NCBI GenBank assembly: GCA_000828835.1
Contig: AP014633.1
Coordinates: 620,001-684,000 of the forward strand
Length of the DNA stretch: 64,000 bases
Reading direction: 5' to 3'
From: Thioploca ingrica
GTDB lineage: Bacteria; Pseudomonadota; Gammaproteobacteria; Beggiatoales; Beggiatoaceae
Position numbers and translations under genes: made by a program. The notes under the pieces were generated by a model, which was given only the letters and a program-made list of their open reading frames with translations, was not told where the DNA came from and made no database searches. Of the stretch, positions 47,481 through 57,230 are shown one piece after another. Every line of letters starts with the position of its first letter. The first letter of the stretch is position 1.

Positions 47481-48434
47481 TTATGCGGGCGTGTCAAAGT
47501 GAAGCAATTGCCATTGTTTGGGTATTGCAACTTGTAGTTGCAGATCGGGGGATTGTTCATAACGAATTTGAGCAATGCGCTTGTGTTGACCGGCTAAACG
47601 ATCTAACAGGCGAGATAAATCCAGTAAATAATCGGTTGGTGAAGCCCAGTGTATCTCTTCTTTACCCTTGGCAGGATGTAATTGCACATAGTCCATTAAA
47701 TTACCCAATTGAAATTCTTCTCCGGCTTGATACTCAATCGAGACTAACAGGCGCGGTACTTGCCCCACTTTAGAACGAGTATTTGCCGCTGAGCGCACAC
47801 CATTCCACAAGGCTTTGAGTAAAATTTCATAATCCTCTTCGCTCATGCGAGAACGTTGGGCACTATGTTCATTGGTAATGCCACTAAAGGCAATGAGTCC
47901 ATATCGTAATACATTGATTTCAGTAAAAGTACCGGCCCCTTTTTTTTCATCACTGCTAAAGATAGTTGTCCCATTGACTTGTATTTCTTCCGTTTGATTA
48001 AGGACTTCTCCCATATTGAATTGAGTTGCACCAGTTAACGTTTTCGGGATCGGGCTCCAGTCTCGATTTTTACTACCTTCACCCTTCTTAAAAGCTAAAC
48101 TAGAACCAAACCAACGTGCATCAATAAAGGTATCCAAAAGAATATCAACTAATTCTTGACCATCTGCTTGGGGTTTATTTTCTTTATTAAGGTAATTCAC
48201 TACCCGTCCAGTCAAATTAGTTGTTTTACCTTCAATATTGGTTACTAAAATATCATAACCATGGCTGGCCACATAATCGCGGACAAACCGTTTTAGCCGC
48301 ACATCAGTCACATAAAAACGACCGTCCGGTAATCGTCGGGGGCGATTTTCATCAGGGTCACCATTGGGATTGCCCATGCGAATGTCGTAAAGAAATAAAA
48401 TTTCCCGCCGGGATTTGAGTAGATTTTTAGCCAT
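47481..48434 (-). CDS. cas7: CRISPR-associated protein Cas7 (Csh2-like)
   Basis: About 317 residues from ATG 48434. 'EILFLYDIRMGNPNGDPDENRPR' is the hallmark of the Csd2/Csh2 branch of Cas7, with 'VTDVRLKRFVRDYVASHG' after it. 'GLIAFSGITNEHSAQRSRMSEEDYEILLKALWNGV' and 'RSKVGQVPRLLVSIEY' match the palm and C-terminal blocks. It forms the backbone that coats the crRNA spacer. Its start overlaps the cas8 stop by 8 bp. Confidence 0.93.
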   Translation of the reverse strand: MAKNLLKSRREILFLYDIRMGNPNGDPDENRPRRLPDGRFYVTDVRLKRFVRDYVASHGYDILVTNIEGKTTNLTGRVVNYLNKENKPQADGQELVDILLDTFIDARWFGSSLAFKKGEGSKNRDWSPIPKTLTGATQFNMGEVLNQTEEIQVNGTTIFSSDEKKGAGTFTEINVLRYGLIAFSGITNEHSAQRSRMSEEDYEILLKALWNGVRSAANTRSKVGQVPRLLVSIEYQAGEEFQLGNLMDYVQLHPAKGKEEIHWASPTDYLLDLSRLLDRLAGQHKRIAQIRYEQSPDLQLQVAIPKQWQLLHFDTPA

Positions 48435-50466
48435 TGACTTCACCGAATTCTGATTTTGATTTAGAAGGCAATATTTCAACTGCAAGCGCTTGTCCTAACA
48501 AGAGAAAATAAACGGTTTTGGTGATATCTAAAACAATATTGTCACCCACGAGGGTACCTACTTGCGCGGTTTCCTTAATAACTTGTCTAGTTTTATCACT
48601 GGGATTACCATAAGTGAGAAATTTATGGCAGATTTTGGCATATAACTCTGGTAAATCTTTGCCGGACAACTGTAATCGTTTTAGCCAAGGTAAAGTACTT
48701 GAAGTTACATTGACTTCTCGAGCACTTTGAACCTGTAATAATTTTCCATACAGGATGCCAATTAAAAATGCTAACGCTTTTTCATTAGAATCAATACCAC
48801 TTTCGGGGATGAAAAAGGGTTTTAGTTCTGCCATCTGGGGCTGAAAAGTTCGTGTATCTGATTTACTCATCGGTAAAACCCCTGTTTGATCAAGATAATA
48901 AAAAAACCGAGCTAGATGACGTATCCAACCAGCTAAAGTCCAGTATTTTTTTGCTTTCTTGTCACTGTAACCTTCATGGCATAGTCCATAAACCTGACTT
49001 TGTTGTAAGGCTTCAGTAAAATACCATTGCGCGGTGATAGTGATTTCGTTCCACAAATTTTGCTTATCATCATTCGCTAAAGCTTTACCATGATAGATTT
49101 TATCAGTCAGTTGTTGTCTAACTTCTTTTAATTTTTTACTTTTGTTGGCATTATTAACCTTTTTACCGTATCCTGGTCGTTTAAGCAGAAACCAAAGCAT
49201 ATTTAAATGTAAATCAAATTTGGCTTCTTCCAAGCGAATTTTAGGAAATAAAGCTGATTGCCATTTTTTAGCTCGGCTATGCAATTCACTGAGTTGATAC
49301 AATCGTGAGGGAAGAATATCGGTAATATAGTGATTAACATTTTCCATATTTTGCCCAAAAGTAGCCCAAATAATATGGAGCAACAAGTGAGAATCCTCTT
49401 GTTCCTTAAAGAATTCTAAAATATCTTTCTCGATATTCTGCTTAATATCTTGGTTATCTTGCAGTCGTTTAAGGTATTTATGCCAATCTTCTATAAATTC
49501 ATTTCGATCAATGTCACCAATCAAACTCGGTAATATTAAAGCTTTATCACCGGCTACCTCGCTAACTAAATCTGGTAATACATAATTTTTAAAAATAAAC
49601 AATAGATCCGCACAATCTAAACATAAAGCATAATTCTTCCAAGCTTGCTTCGTATCTAAGCCACAAAAAGCGCCCGCTCGGTCGGCATTACTGATATTAA
49701 GTCCAGCGCCTTTAATCGCATTGGGATAAACTGTGGTGTTTGCTTTTCCACATAAAGAACAAGTACCGTTTTCTTGAAGGGGTGTATCTTTAGTCACATA
49801 TTTAATGTTAGCGAGTTCGTGAGCTAAATATTCATGGTATTCAGGTCTATTTCCTGGCCAAAATTCTTGGCCATTTTGGTCAGTGGCGACGGTAAGAAAG
49901 ACCGTTTCTTTTTCATCAATTAACTCGACTGCTTTTGTAAGTACATTACTGCCTGCTGAAATGGAGTGTTCTTGTTCAAACAGGAGGGTTTGGCTATTTA
50001 AAATAGTGACTATTTCTTGAAAATAGGTTTGCCAAGGTGAAGGTGTGGTTGCTAATTTTTTAAATTCTTTCAGGGTGGAATTTAAAATTTTAGCCGTAGG
50101 ACCATAAGATGGTTTTTCCTGAGGTTTAAAAGTTCGTTTGATAACTGGACCGACAGCAGCAGATTGCGAGCCGCTCGGTTTCACAAAAGGCAAACGTTGA
50201 CGTTTTTCTTCATCCAATTCTAATGAGGATAGACGAACAGTATTTTCCCTTTCTAAAACTGGGGAAAGAACATATACACGAGGTATTTTTTCAGCATTTT
50301 CTACTAAATATTGCGCAAGTTCTTTAGCGTGCTGTTGACGTAATTGGCTTATATCTAAGTGTTCATCATGATGAAATTCGTAATTTAGCTTGATTAAAGC
50401 TAACTGTCGCATATCATTAATCATCCAATCCTCTCTTGGTGCAGATAGTTGCCATAGACAAGACAT
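48427..50466 (-). CDS. cas8b: CRISPR-associated large subunit Cas8b (Csh1-like)
   Basis: 679 residues from ATG 50466; ATG 50424 is an alternative with AGAGGA closer to it. A treble-clef-like zinc site is visible: 'CSLCGKANTTVYP' and, about 35 residues on, 'FCGLD...CLDCADL'. Such paired Cys motifs mark Cas8b/Csh1. The rest is large and weakly conserved, as usual for the subunit that reads the PAM. It is the first gene of the minus-strand operon, 241 bp from the leader of array 2, from which it is divergently transcribed. Confidence 0.85.
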   Translation of the reverse strand: MSCLWQLSAPREDWMINDMRQLALIKLNYEFHHDEHLDISQLRQQHAKELAQYLVENAEKIPRVYVLSPVLERENTVRLSSLELDEEKRQRLPFVKPSGSQSAAVGPVIKRTFKPQEKPSYGPTAKILNSTLKEFKKLATTPSPWQTYFQEIVTILNSQTLLFEQEHSISAGSNVLTKAVELIDEKETVFLTVATDQNGQEFWPGNRPEYHEYLAHELANIKYVTKDTPLQENGTCSLCGKANTTVYPNAIKGAGLNISNADRAGAFCGLDTKQAWKNYALCLDCADLLFIFKNYVLPDLVSEVAGDKALILPSLIGDIDRNEFIEDWHKYLKRLQDNQDIKQNIEKDILEFFKEQEDSHLLLHIIWATFGQNMENVNHYITDILPSRLYQLSELHSRAKKWQSALFPKIRLEEAKFDLHLNMLWFLLKRPGYGKKVNNANKSKKLKEVRQQLTDKIYHGKALANDDKQNLWNEITITAQWYFTEALQQSQVYGLCHEGYSDKKAKKYWTLAGWIRHLARFFYYLDQTGVLPMSKSDTRTFQPQMAELKPFFIPESGIDSNEKALAFLIGILYGKLLQVQSAREVNVTSSTLPWLKRLQLSGKDLPELYAKICHKFLTYGNPSDKTRQVIKETAQVGTLVGDNIVLDITKTVYFLLLGQALAVEILPSKSKSEFGEVNG

Positions 50467-50707
50467 GAACAGTATTTAAATTTTGACATTGTACCTAAAT
50501 TTAGTTAACATTGACAACCTTAATTTTAAGGCTGTAACCAAAGCGATGTTAACACACTAATTTTTATAGTGGATCTTTAAAATAACACATTGAATTAAGT
50601 TATTATTTCAACTTAACATTATTTTTTATGTTTGTACTGCTGAGACAAAATTATTTTGACTGTGGAGAAGTATTTAATTAATCGGTTGAAATTAGAAGAA
50701 TATTTTT

Positions 50708-50836
50708 CAATTTTTGGCTGCAAAATAGGCTTAAAATTGGTCATTTTGAATGAATTTAGGGGTAATTTTGAAGCAATTTAGGCGAGAGTGTTTTTTCGTA
50801 ATTTTATGTTTTTATTTGAGAAAGTGATAGGCATCG
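50708..50836 (+). promoter_or_regulatory. Leader of CRISPR array 2
   Basis: 129 bp ending AAGTGATAGGCATCG directly before the first repeat, gap-free homologue of the array 1 leader (40200-40328, opposite orientation). The distal half differs more than the repeat-proximal half. The divergent cas8b promoter should lie in 50467-50707. Confidence 0.85.
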
Positions 50837-52252
50837 GCTCTTGAGCGATATCCAGTACAACAAGGATTGAAACTTGTTAATTTCCCGCAATAAACACTAT
50901 TTTCGGAGCTCTTGAGCGATATCCAGTACAACAAGGATTGAAACGCAGATAGTTTGGCTGTATTTCAATCATCTTTAGCGCTCTTGAGCGATATCCAGTA
51001 CAACAAGGATTGAAACGGAAACACCTGACTACACATACATGATGGGTACATTGGCTCTTGAGCGATATCCAGTACAACAAGGATTGAAACCTAAACACAT
51101 AACTCCACGAACCTAGGTTAGAGTCTATAGCTCTTGAGCGATATCCAGTACAACAAGGATTGAAACGTGACATGGAAATTAATTTGCCAATTTTTAGAAA
51201 TGCTCTTGAGCGATATCCAGTACAACAAGGATTGAAACGTATCTAAGTAAGAACGACCATTCTTATTGTATTGGGGCTCTTGAGCGATATCCAGTACAAC
51301 AAGGATTGAAACAATCGTTGGATAATCAGAATATACTTCCCCAGTTTTTTGCTCTTGAGCGATATCCAGTACAACAAGGATTGAAACTTGAACATAACCC
51401 TTCGCAGTCTTAGAAAAATCTATTTTGCTCTTGAGCGATATCCAGTACAACAAGGATTGAAACTTTACCGCCTGGAATAAAATGGATCCGGTCGATGATT
51501 GGCTCTTGAGCGATATCCAGTACAACAAGGATTGAAACCAACTAAGGTGCAAAATTTCCCAATGAGATCTTTCGTGCTCTTGAGCGATATCCAGTACAAC
51601 AAGGATTGAAACAAAAAATGACAGGGTACCACCACATCAATATCTAATCGCTCTTGAGCGATATCCAGTACAACAAGGATTGAAACACAGGTAAAACCAA
51701 CTTTGCAGAAAATGGATCCTCCGTGCTCTTGAGCGATATCCAGTACAACAAGGATTGAAACACCATAAAAGGCTGCAATACGCATGGCATCGGTGATAGC
51801 TCTTGAGCGATATCCAGTACAACAAGGATTGAAACATTAATATCCAAAGTACAACCGGAACTGGTGATTGCTCTTGAGCTATATCCAGTACAACAAGGAT
51901 TGAAACCTAATTCGGGCGCGGGGAAATTCTCAAAAGGGGATTTAGCTCTTGAGCTATATCCAGTACAACAAGGATTGAAACGTTGATCCGAACACTCGTT
52001 CAATGGCGGCGTTGACTTTGCTCTTGAGCTATATCCAGTACAACAAGGATTGAAACCAGTTGTGGTGTGACTCCTCGTAAGAACGCAAAACGAGGCTCTT
52101 GAGCTATATCCAGTACAACAAGGATTGAAACTCCTTTAAGCTCTCTTCAAAAAGTGCAAATGCCTTCCTGCTCTTGAGCTATATCCAGTACAACAAGGAT
52201 TGAAACAAATGGTAGGAATAACAGGAGAAAAAACAACATCATGGCTCTTGAG
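50837..52252 (+). CRISPR. CRISPR array 2 (19 full repeats plus a 9-bp terminal stub)
   Basis: 37-bp repeats from 50837-50873 to 52170-52206, each starting GCTCTTGAGC and ending GGATTGAAAC, with spacers of 34-39 bp. A broken repeat (GCTCTTGAG) at 52244-52252 marks the old end. The leader is on the left, so transcription runs rightward, away from the cas genes. The first 14 repeats contain GAGCGATATCC; the last five contain GAGCTATATCC, the version found throughout array 1. The change falls between repeats 14 (51799) and 15 (51870). Confidence 0.97.
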
Positions 52253-52483
52253 AGTGACGAAGATTAGCTTGGTTATCAACCGATTAAATCCCCCTCGCTA
52301 CCCTTTGGCAACGGGGGGAATTCCTTTTGTGCTACGGTGAATTATACCTTTTCTTTGGAGCAACACTTTTTATTTTAGCAACGAAATTCGTAAGCTTGCC
52401 AGTCTATTGCGACCACCGTCAGGCGTATGACAGACGACAGACTACCTTATCGATGGCTTTGATTGGCAAGCAGTTAGGGCAAT

Positions 52484-53701
52484 TTAATTCTGCCAATGTT
52501 GAAAAACGAGGGTTGCATTGGTACCGCCAAACCCAAAGCTATTAGACATCACAGTATTTAAGGTTACATTGTCCTGTCGTTCTCGAACAATCGGTATTCC
52601 TTCTGCTTGGGGATCCAATTGAATAATATTGGCAGAAGCACTAATAAATCCGGCTTCCATCATTAATAAACTGTAAATAGCTTCATTCACTCCCGCTGCA
52701 CCCAAAGCATGTCCAGTCAAAGACTTAGTGGCACTAATCGGTGGAATTTGGTTGGAGAATACCTGTTTAATGGCTTCTAATTCGCGGATATCACCAATCG
52801 GTGTACTAGTGCCATGAGCATTAATATAATCAATCGGGGTAACCACCGTGGCTAAAGCTTGCTGCATACAGCGCACTGCGCCTTCACCAGAAGGTTGCAC
52901 CATATCGTAACCATCCGAGCTAGCACCATAACCCACGATTTCTGCATAAATTTTAGCTCCCCGCGCTTGAGCATGATTCAATTCTTCTAAGACCACAATC
53001 CCGCCACCGCCAGAAATGACAAAACCATCCCGATTCGCATCATAAGGACGTGAAGCAGTGGGTGGACTAGCGTTATATTTAGAAGATAAGGCGCCCATCG
53101 CATCAAATAATAAGGTCAAGCTCCAATGAATTTCTTCACCACCACCGGCAAAGACAATATCTTGTTTTCCCATTTGAATTTGCTCGTAAGCATTACCAAT
53201 ACAATGGGCACTCGTAGCACAAGCGGAACTGATAGAATAATTTAATCCTTTAATTTTAAATGGCGTTGCCAAACAAGCCGAGGTCGTACTCGCCATGGTG
53301 CGAGGAACCATATAGGGGCCCACTTTACGTAACCCTTTGGTACGCAAAATATCCACTGCTAAGACTTGATTGGCTGGTGACGCTCCCCCAGAACCGGTAA
53401 TTAAACCGGTACGTGGATGAGATACCTCATTCTCAGTCAGTTGGGCATCAGCAATGGCCTCACGCATGGCGATATAAGTAAAAGCCGCTGCTTCCCCCAT
53501 AAATCGTCTAATCTTTTTTTCAATCAATGCTTCTAAATCGAGCTGAATCGCACCATGAATCTGTGAGCGAAAACCCAGATCAGCATATTCCTGGTGAAAT
53601 TTTATCCCTGACCGTCCTTGACGTAAGGAATCAACCACTTCTGGTTTATTATTACCAATACTGCATACAATCCCAAGCCCAGTAATTACAACACGTTTCA
53701 C
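52484..53701 (-). CDS. fabB: 3-oxoacyl-[acyl-carrier-protein] synthase I
   Basis: 405 residues of the KAS I type. The catalytic triad is Cys161 ('[12 protein letters not shown]'), His296 ('[11 protein letters not shown]') and His331 ('[11 protein letters not shown]'). It elongates unsaturated acyl chains in type II fatty acid synthesis. It lies 13 bp downstream of fabA. The fabA-fabB pair is the anaerobic route to unsaturated lipids in gammaproteobacteria. Confidence 0.96.
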   Translation of the reverse strand: MKRVVITGLGIVCSIGNNKPEVVDSLRQGRSGIKFHQEYADLGFRSQIHGAIQLDLEALIEKKIRRFMGEAAAFTYIAMREAIADAQLTENEVSHPRTGLITGSGGASPANQVLAVDILRTKGLRKVGPYMVPRTMASTTSACLATPFKIKGLNYSISSACATSAHCIGNAYEQIQMGKQDIVFAGGGEEIHWSLTLLFDAMGALSSKYNASPPTASRPYDANRDGFVISGGGGIVVLEELNHAQARGAKIYAEIVGYGASSDGYDMVQPSGEGAVRCMQQALATVVTPIDYINAHGTSTPIGDIRELEAIKQVFSNQIPPISATKSLTGHALGAAGVNEAIYSLLMMEAGFISASANIIQLDPQAEGIPIVRERQDNVTLNTVMSNSFGFGGTNATLVFQHWQN

Positions 53702-53714
53702 CGCCTGAATCCTC

Positions 53715-54230
53715 TTAGAACTTATCGGTTGAACTAAACAAACCTACACGTAAATCTTTAGCTGAATAAATTTCTTTGCCATCAGCTTCCATGATAGCAT
53801 CTCCAATACCCATCACGAGTTTACGCATAATAACCCTTTTCATGTCAATATGATATTTTACTAATTGTGTCGTTGGCGTTACTTGACCCATAAACTTGAC
53901 TTCTCCGGCACCCAGAGCACGTCCTCGTCCTGGTCCACCTAACCAGCCTAAAAAAAAACCAATTAACTGCCACATCGCATCTAAGCCAAGACAGCCAGGC
54001 ATCACCGGATCTCCCTGAAAGTGACAATGAAAGAACCACAGATCCGGACGAATGTCCAACTCAGCCACAATATAACCTTTGTTGGCAATCCCACCTTGCT
54101 CATTAATATTGACGATTCGATCAAACATTAACATAGGTGGCAGAGGCAATTGTGCATTGCCAGGACCAAACAGGTCACCGCGAGCACATTGAAGCAGTTC
54201 CTCATAGGTATAATTATTTTTTTTGACCAT
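53715..54230 (-). CDS. fabA: 3-hydroxydecanoyl-[ACP] dehydratase/isomerase
   Basis: 171 residues, the standard FabA length. The hot-dog-fold active site is complete: His70 ('[15 protein letters not shown]') and Asp84 ('LGLDAMWQL'). It dehydrates 3-hydroxydecanoyl-ACP and isomerises the product to the cis-3 form, which FabB extends. First gene of the fabA-fabB operon. Confidence 0.97.
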   Translation of the reverse strand: MVKKNNYTYEELLQCARGDLFGPGNAQLPLPPMLMFDRIVNINEQGGIANKGYIVAELDIRPDLWFFHCHFQGDPVMPGCLGLDAMWQLIGFFLGWLGGPGRGRALGAGEVKFMGQVTPTTQLVKYHIDMKRVIMRKLVMGIGDAIMEADGKEIYSAKDLRVGLFSSTDKF

Positions 54231-54396
54231 ATCGGTTCCTAGTATTTAAAAACAAACCAGTTATTCATATTACTTTGCATACTTGGCTTATTATTTGAAC
54301 AAGTTGTGAGATAAGAAAACGATTTGATCATCGCTTTTTTATTAATTATATTAATAGATAATTTAAATCCATTTTATTATTGTTAAGTTAAATGCT

Positions 54397-55818
54397 ATGC
54401 AGAAATTAGCCTTACCACTTAGTTCGATTTTAGTTAGTATCACTTTAATTCTTAGTTTAACTATTTCACCCGCTATCAAGCCAGAAGAACTCACTTATGG
54501 TCCAATTCAATCTGGCGACCGACTTTGGGATATTGCCACGCAACTACGCCCTAATCCGACGATTAGTCGTTATCAGGTTATGGTTGCATTACTGAAGGCA
54601 AATCCTGAAGCCTTTAGGATACCATGTAATCTAAATAGTTTAAAAATTGGTAATCGATTCAAAGTTCCTTCATTAGCAGATATGCAAATTTTAACACCAG
54701 AGCAAGCGTTGGCAGAATTCAATCGGCAAAATGAAGAATGGCAGTTAGCTCGTCAGCAAAAACAAAAGATTGTTTGTCAACCCACTCCTTATGATACCCC
54801 AATCATTAACGAATCGAAGCTAGAAAAAACTGGTTTAATTAGTCCGCTAGACCATGATTCCAAGATAACTAAAAGTATAACTAAACCCGTGGCTTTGGTG
54901 ACAATTCAGCCACCGGAAAATAAATCCGCCCCTGATTCCCAATGGCTTGCTTTTCTCCCTAACCATTGGGGAGATAAAATTTCTGCTTGGCTAGCTTTGG
55001 TAACTCAAGAGCAAGTTTTATCATGGTTATCAGCACCTTGGTTATTACCTTTGTTGATTAGTTTATTCGGCAGTGGAATATTAATCGCTGTGGTTAAAAG
55101 CCAGTGGCGACGTTATTCGCGCTCTTATCATCGGTCAGTCACCCCGAAAGCCAAAGATAGGGATCAATTATCTGCTGAACCGTTGTTGAGTACTTTAGAG
55201 ATCCAAAAACTTCATGATGAAGTCAAATTAACTCCATTACCTGCGGCTCCAACATTCCAAGAATCGACTGTCGCTTTAGCAGAAAACAGCTCCCCCGCTA
55301 ATTCTTCCTCAGTCGATGAAATTAAAGAAAAATTAGATAATGTTAGAAGTTATCTCGCTGAAGAAGAACAATTTATTCAAAAAACTTTGCGTGAAGTGAT
55401 TCAAAAAGGAACGCCAGAACAACAAATTGAAGCTAAACAACTTTATGAAATTAGCAAAAAAATCAATTATCTAAAAAAGGACAAAAAATATCTTCCGGTT
55501 GCTTCTCAAGTGGCTCCAATGGATAATTCACCTTATCTTCAGCAAATGGAACAACAGTTAACTTTGCAGAAATCTTTACCCCAAGACCCGGAAAATTTTT
55601 TTGATTTAATTGATAAAATCTTTGCCACGTTAGATTATGAATTGAATACTCAAGGTAAACTGGTTGATGCTTATATCAATCGGCATAAACCCGAACCGGT
55701 TGGCATAGACAATTATCAGGTGGTAAAGAAAAAAGAAGCCACTGCATTCAACGAGGGAAGTGAAGAAATTCCTTTACGAAAACCGCGTCCTGTACCTAAC
55801 CCAACTCGGCACCTGTGA
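54397..55818 (+). CDS. FimV-like LysM-containing membrane protein
   Basis: 473 residues. A hydrophobic N-terminus (about 4-27) precedes the FimV N-terminal motif 'YGPIQSGDRLWDIATQLRPNPTISRYQVMVALLKANPEAF...LKIGNRFKVPS', a LysM-like peptidoglycan-binding domain (about 36-95). A single transmembrane helix lies near residues 208-231 ('PWLLPLLISLFGSGILIAVV'). The cytoplasmic part has 'IKEKLDNVRSYLAEEEQFIQKTLREVIQKGTPEQQIEAKQLYE' (helical) and ends with an acidic segment. FimV/HubP proteins mark the pole and help type IV pili and chemosensory clusters. The C-terminal TPR domain is shorter than in full FimV. Confidence 0.75.
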   Translation: MQKLALPLSSILVSITLILSLTISPAIKPEELTYGPIQSGDRLWDIATQLRPNPTISRYQVMVALLKANPEAFRIPCNLNSLKIGNRFKVPSLADMQILTPEQALAEFNRQNEEWQLARQQKQKIVCQPTPYDTPIINESKLEKTGLISPLDHDSKITKSITKPVALVTIQPPENKSAPDSQWLAFLPNHWGDKISAWLALVTQEQVLSWLSAPWLLPLLISLFGSGILIAVVKSQWRRYSRSYHRSVTPKAKDRDQLSAEPLLSTLEIQKLHDEVKLTPLPAAPTFQESTVALAENSSPANSSSVDEIKEKLDNVRSYLAEEEQFIQKTLREVIQKGTPEQQIEAKQLYEISKKINYLKKDKKYLPVASQVAPMDNSPYLQQMEQQLTLQKSLPQDPENFFDLIDKIFATLDYELNTQGKLVDAYINRHKPEPVGIDNYQVVKKKEATAFNEGSEEIPLRKPRPVPNPTRHL

Positions 55819-55863
55819 TCCCTTGGATCAAATAATACTAAATTACGTTCAAAAATAAATGTA

Positions 55864-55974
55864 GGTCGGCAATCTGTTGCCGACCGGCGTGGTGGGAAAG
55901 GATTCCCGCCCTACTGAATGGAGCTATTCCTGGAGGCAAGTTTCTCTCGTTCCCACGCCGGGAGCGTGGGAATG
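55864..55974. repeat. Cluster of three palindromic repeats
   Basis: Three hairpins in a row: GGTCGGCAA-TCTG-TTGCCGACC (55864-55885), GGTGGGAA facing TTCCCGCC (about 55891-55910), and CGTTCCCACGC facing GCGTGGGAATG (55948-55974). They resemble REP-type intergenic repeats. They lie between the fimV-like gene and the HEPN pair. Confidence 0.7.
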
Positions 55975-56085
55975 CGTACTGCGGCGCGAGTTTTTAGAAC
56001 ACGCTTGAGATGGATTCAATTTCACATTCACAGGTGAGTTAGAAGATCACTACTGTCAAACATAGAAAAATTGGGGCATGCAAAT

Positions 56086-56580
56086 ATGATTGAGACAACC
56101 GAACAGATAGACAAGAAGGTAATAATACAAGAACAATATCTAAAACGGGTTAATGCGTTCTTCACGCAGGTTAAAGATTGGTTGACTGATACTCCTCTTG
56201 AGACGGTTGAAATACCTACACGCACAATTACAGATGCAACTGGCACATATCGAGTGGGTATGATGGCAATTGTTATCAAAGATAAGCCAGAACCAGAGGA
56301 TAATGTTGCCAGCATTTTTCCTATGGGGGCAACGACTTTACTCGGAGAAGGAATATTAGAAATTGCTGGTGCTTTTGGTGAAGAAAAACTGATTTATTTT
56401 TGTCGGAATACACTTCAGCAGGTAGAATATAAACTCGGTGTTTTTCGTCCAATATACAGAGGTGTAGATTCAGATGGATGGTATTGGCTAGAAAGTTCCA
56501 TGAGTAATCGCGCACTATTGATTACAAGAGAACGTTTTTTTGATTTAATCCGCATGGTGAGTTTTTATGAATTCACCTAA
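56086..56580 (+). CDS. Unknown protein paired with a HEPN protein
   Basis: About 164 residues from ATG 56086 (GGGG 9 bases upstream; a TTG at 56071 is less likely). I do not recognise the family. An N-terminal helical part ('VIIQEQYLKRVNAFFTQVKDWL') is followed by what look like beta strands ('VEIPTRTITDATGTYRVGMMAIVIKDKP', 'ATTLLGEGILEIAG', 'KLIYFCRN'). 'GWYWLESS' and 'ALLITRERFFDLIRMV' are near the end. There is no membrane segment and no nucleotidyltransferase GSxxxxD motif. It overlaps the HEPN gene by 14 bp, so it may be its antitoxin or regulator. Confidence 0.6.
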   Translation: MIETTEQIDKKVIIQEQYLKRVNAFFTQVKDWLTDTPLETVEIPTRTITDATGTYRVGMMAIVIKDKPEPEDNVASIFPMGATTLLGEGILEIAGAFGEEKLIYFCRNTLQQVEYKLGVFRPIYRGVDSDGWYWLESSMSNRALLITRERFFDLIRMVSFYEFT

Positions 56581-57130
56581 CCCCTTGGAACCGATTTTTA
56601 ATGCTTTTCTTATGACTAAAGAAAGTAATAAAATTGTAAGATTTATTCTCAACAATGCACAGAGCTATCCACAATTACTCAATAAGTTGGGAAAGTTAAA
56701 AAATTACTCTAATCCACAACAACAACTTGACGATAGCCGTGAAGAAATTGAAGATTTATTTGTAGTCAATCTCTGGGCAACGTTTGAACGATGGTTACGT
56801 AACTATTTTCAGGAGAAAGGCAATATTCTTAACACCATCGTACCCAATAGTATCGGTACAGAATTTTATAAACATTTTGAAAAAGAGATCGAATTTTGGC
56901 AACCTCTAGAAATGCTAGATATTATTAAAAATAGTCTCTTTGCCCACTCTGAAGAAAATAAACAACTGGTGGGACATGCCAAACAAATTTTAGAATATCG
57001 GAATTGGATAGCTCATGGTAAAAATCCTAAAAAACTGCCATCAATTAGTCAGATAGCACCAAACGCAACGTACAACACCTTAAAGATACTCATTGAGCTA
57101 ATAGAACCATCCCAATCTCATCTAACATGA
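56567..57130 (+). CDS. HEPN-domain protein (putative RNase)
   Basis: 187 residues, all helical. 'LFVVNLWATFERWLRNYFQEKG' and the terminal motif 'EYRNWIAHGK' give the Rx4-6H signature of HEPN RNases (Arg145, Asn146, His150). The family resembles RiboL-PSP/MAE_28990-type HEPN proteins. HEPN toxins cleave RNA in TA and abortive-infection systems. The start overlaps the preceding gene by 14 bp, the two forming a coupled pair. It is flanked on both sides by palindromic repeats. Toxicity is inferred. Confidence 0.7.
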   Translation: MNSPNPLEPIFNAFLMTKESNKIVRFILNNAQSYPQLLNKLGKLKNYSNPQQQLDDSREEIEDLFVVNLWATFERWLRNYFQEKGNILNTIVPNSIGTEFYKHFEKEIEFWQPLEMLDIIKNSLFAHSEENKQLVGHAKQILEYRNWIAHGKNPKKLPSISQIAPNATYNTLKILIELIEPSQSHLT

Positions 57131-57138
57131 GCGAGCGT

Positions 57139-57226
57139 AGCACGTAGGATGCGGTGAACGCAGTGAACCACATCTGTTGAGAACGCGATGGATGCAATTC
57201 GCGTTGCTCATTGCATCCTACGTGCT
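57139..57226. repeat. Inverted repeat after the HEPN gene
   Basis: Arms AGCACGTAGGATGC (57139-57152) and its exact reverse complement (57213-57226) with 60 bp between, inside which GATGCGG.. and CGCGATG.. partly pair. It lies between two convergent genes and may act as a bidirectional terminator or be a dispersed repeat. Confidence 0.65.
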
Positions 57227-57230
57227 AATA

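Noticed and set aside
50877..52003. Minus-strand open frames with the same repeat-encoded peptides in array 2
   Set aside because: Translations of CRISPR repeats, not genes.
52327..52545. 72-residue plus-strand frame between array 2 and fabB
   Set aside because: Overlaps the fabB 3' end and shows no family features.
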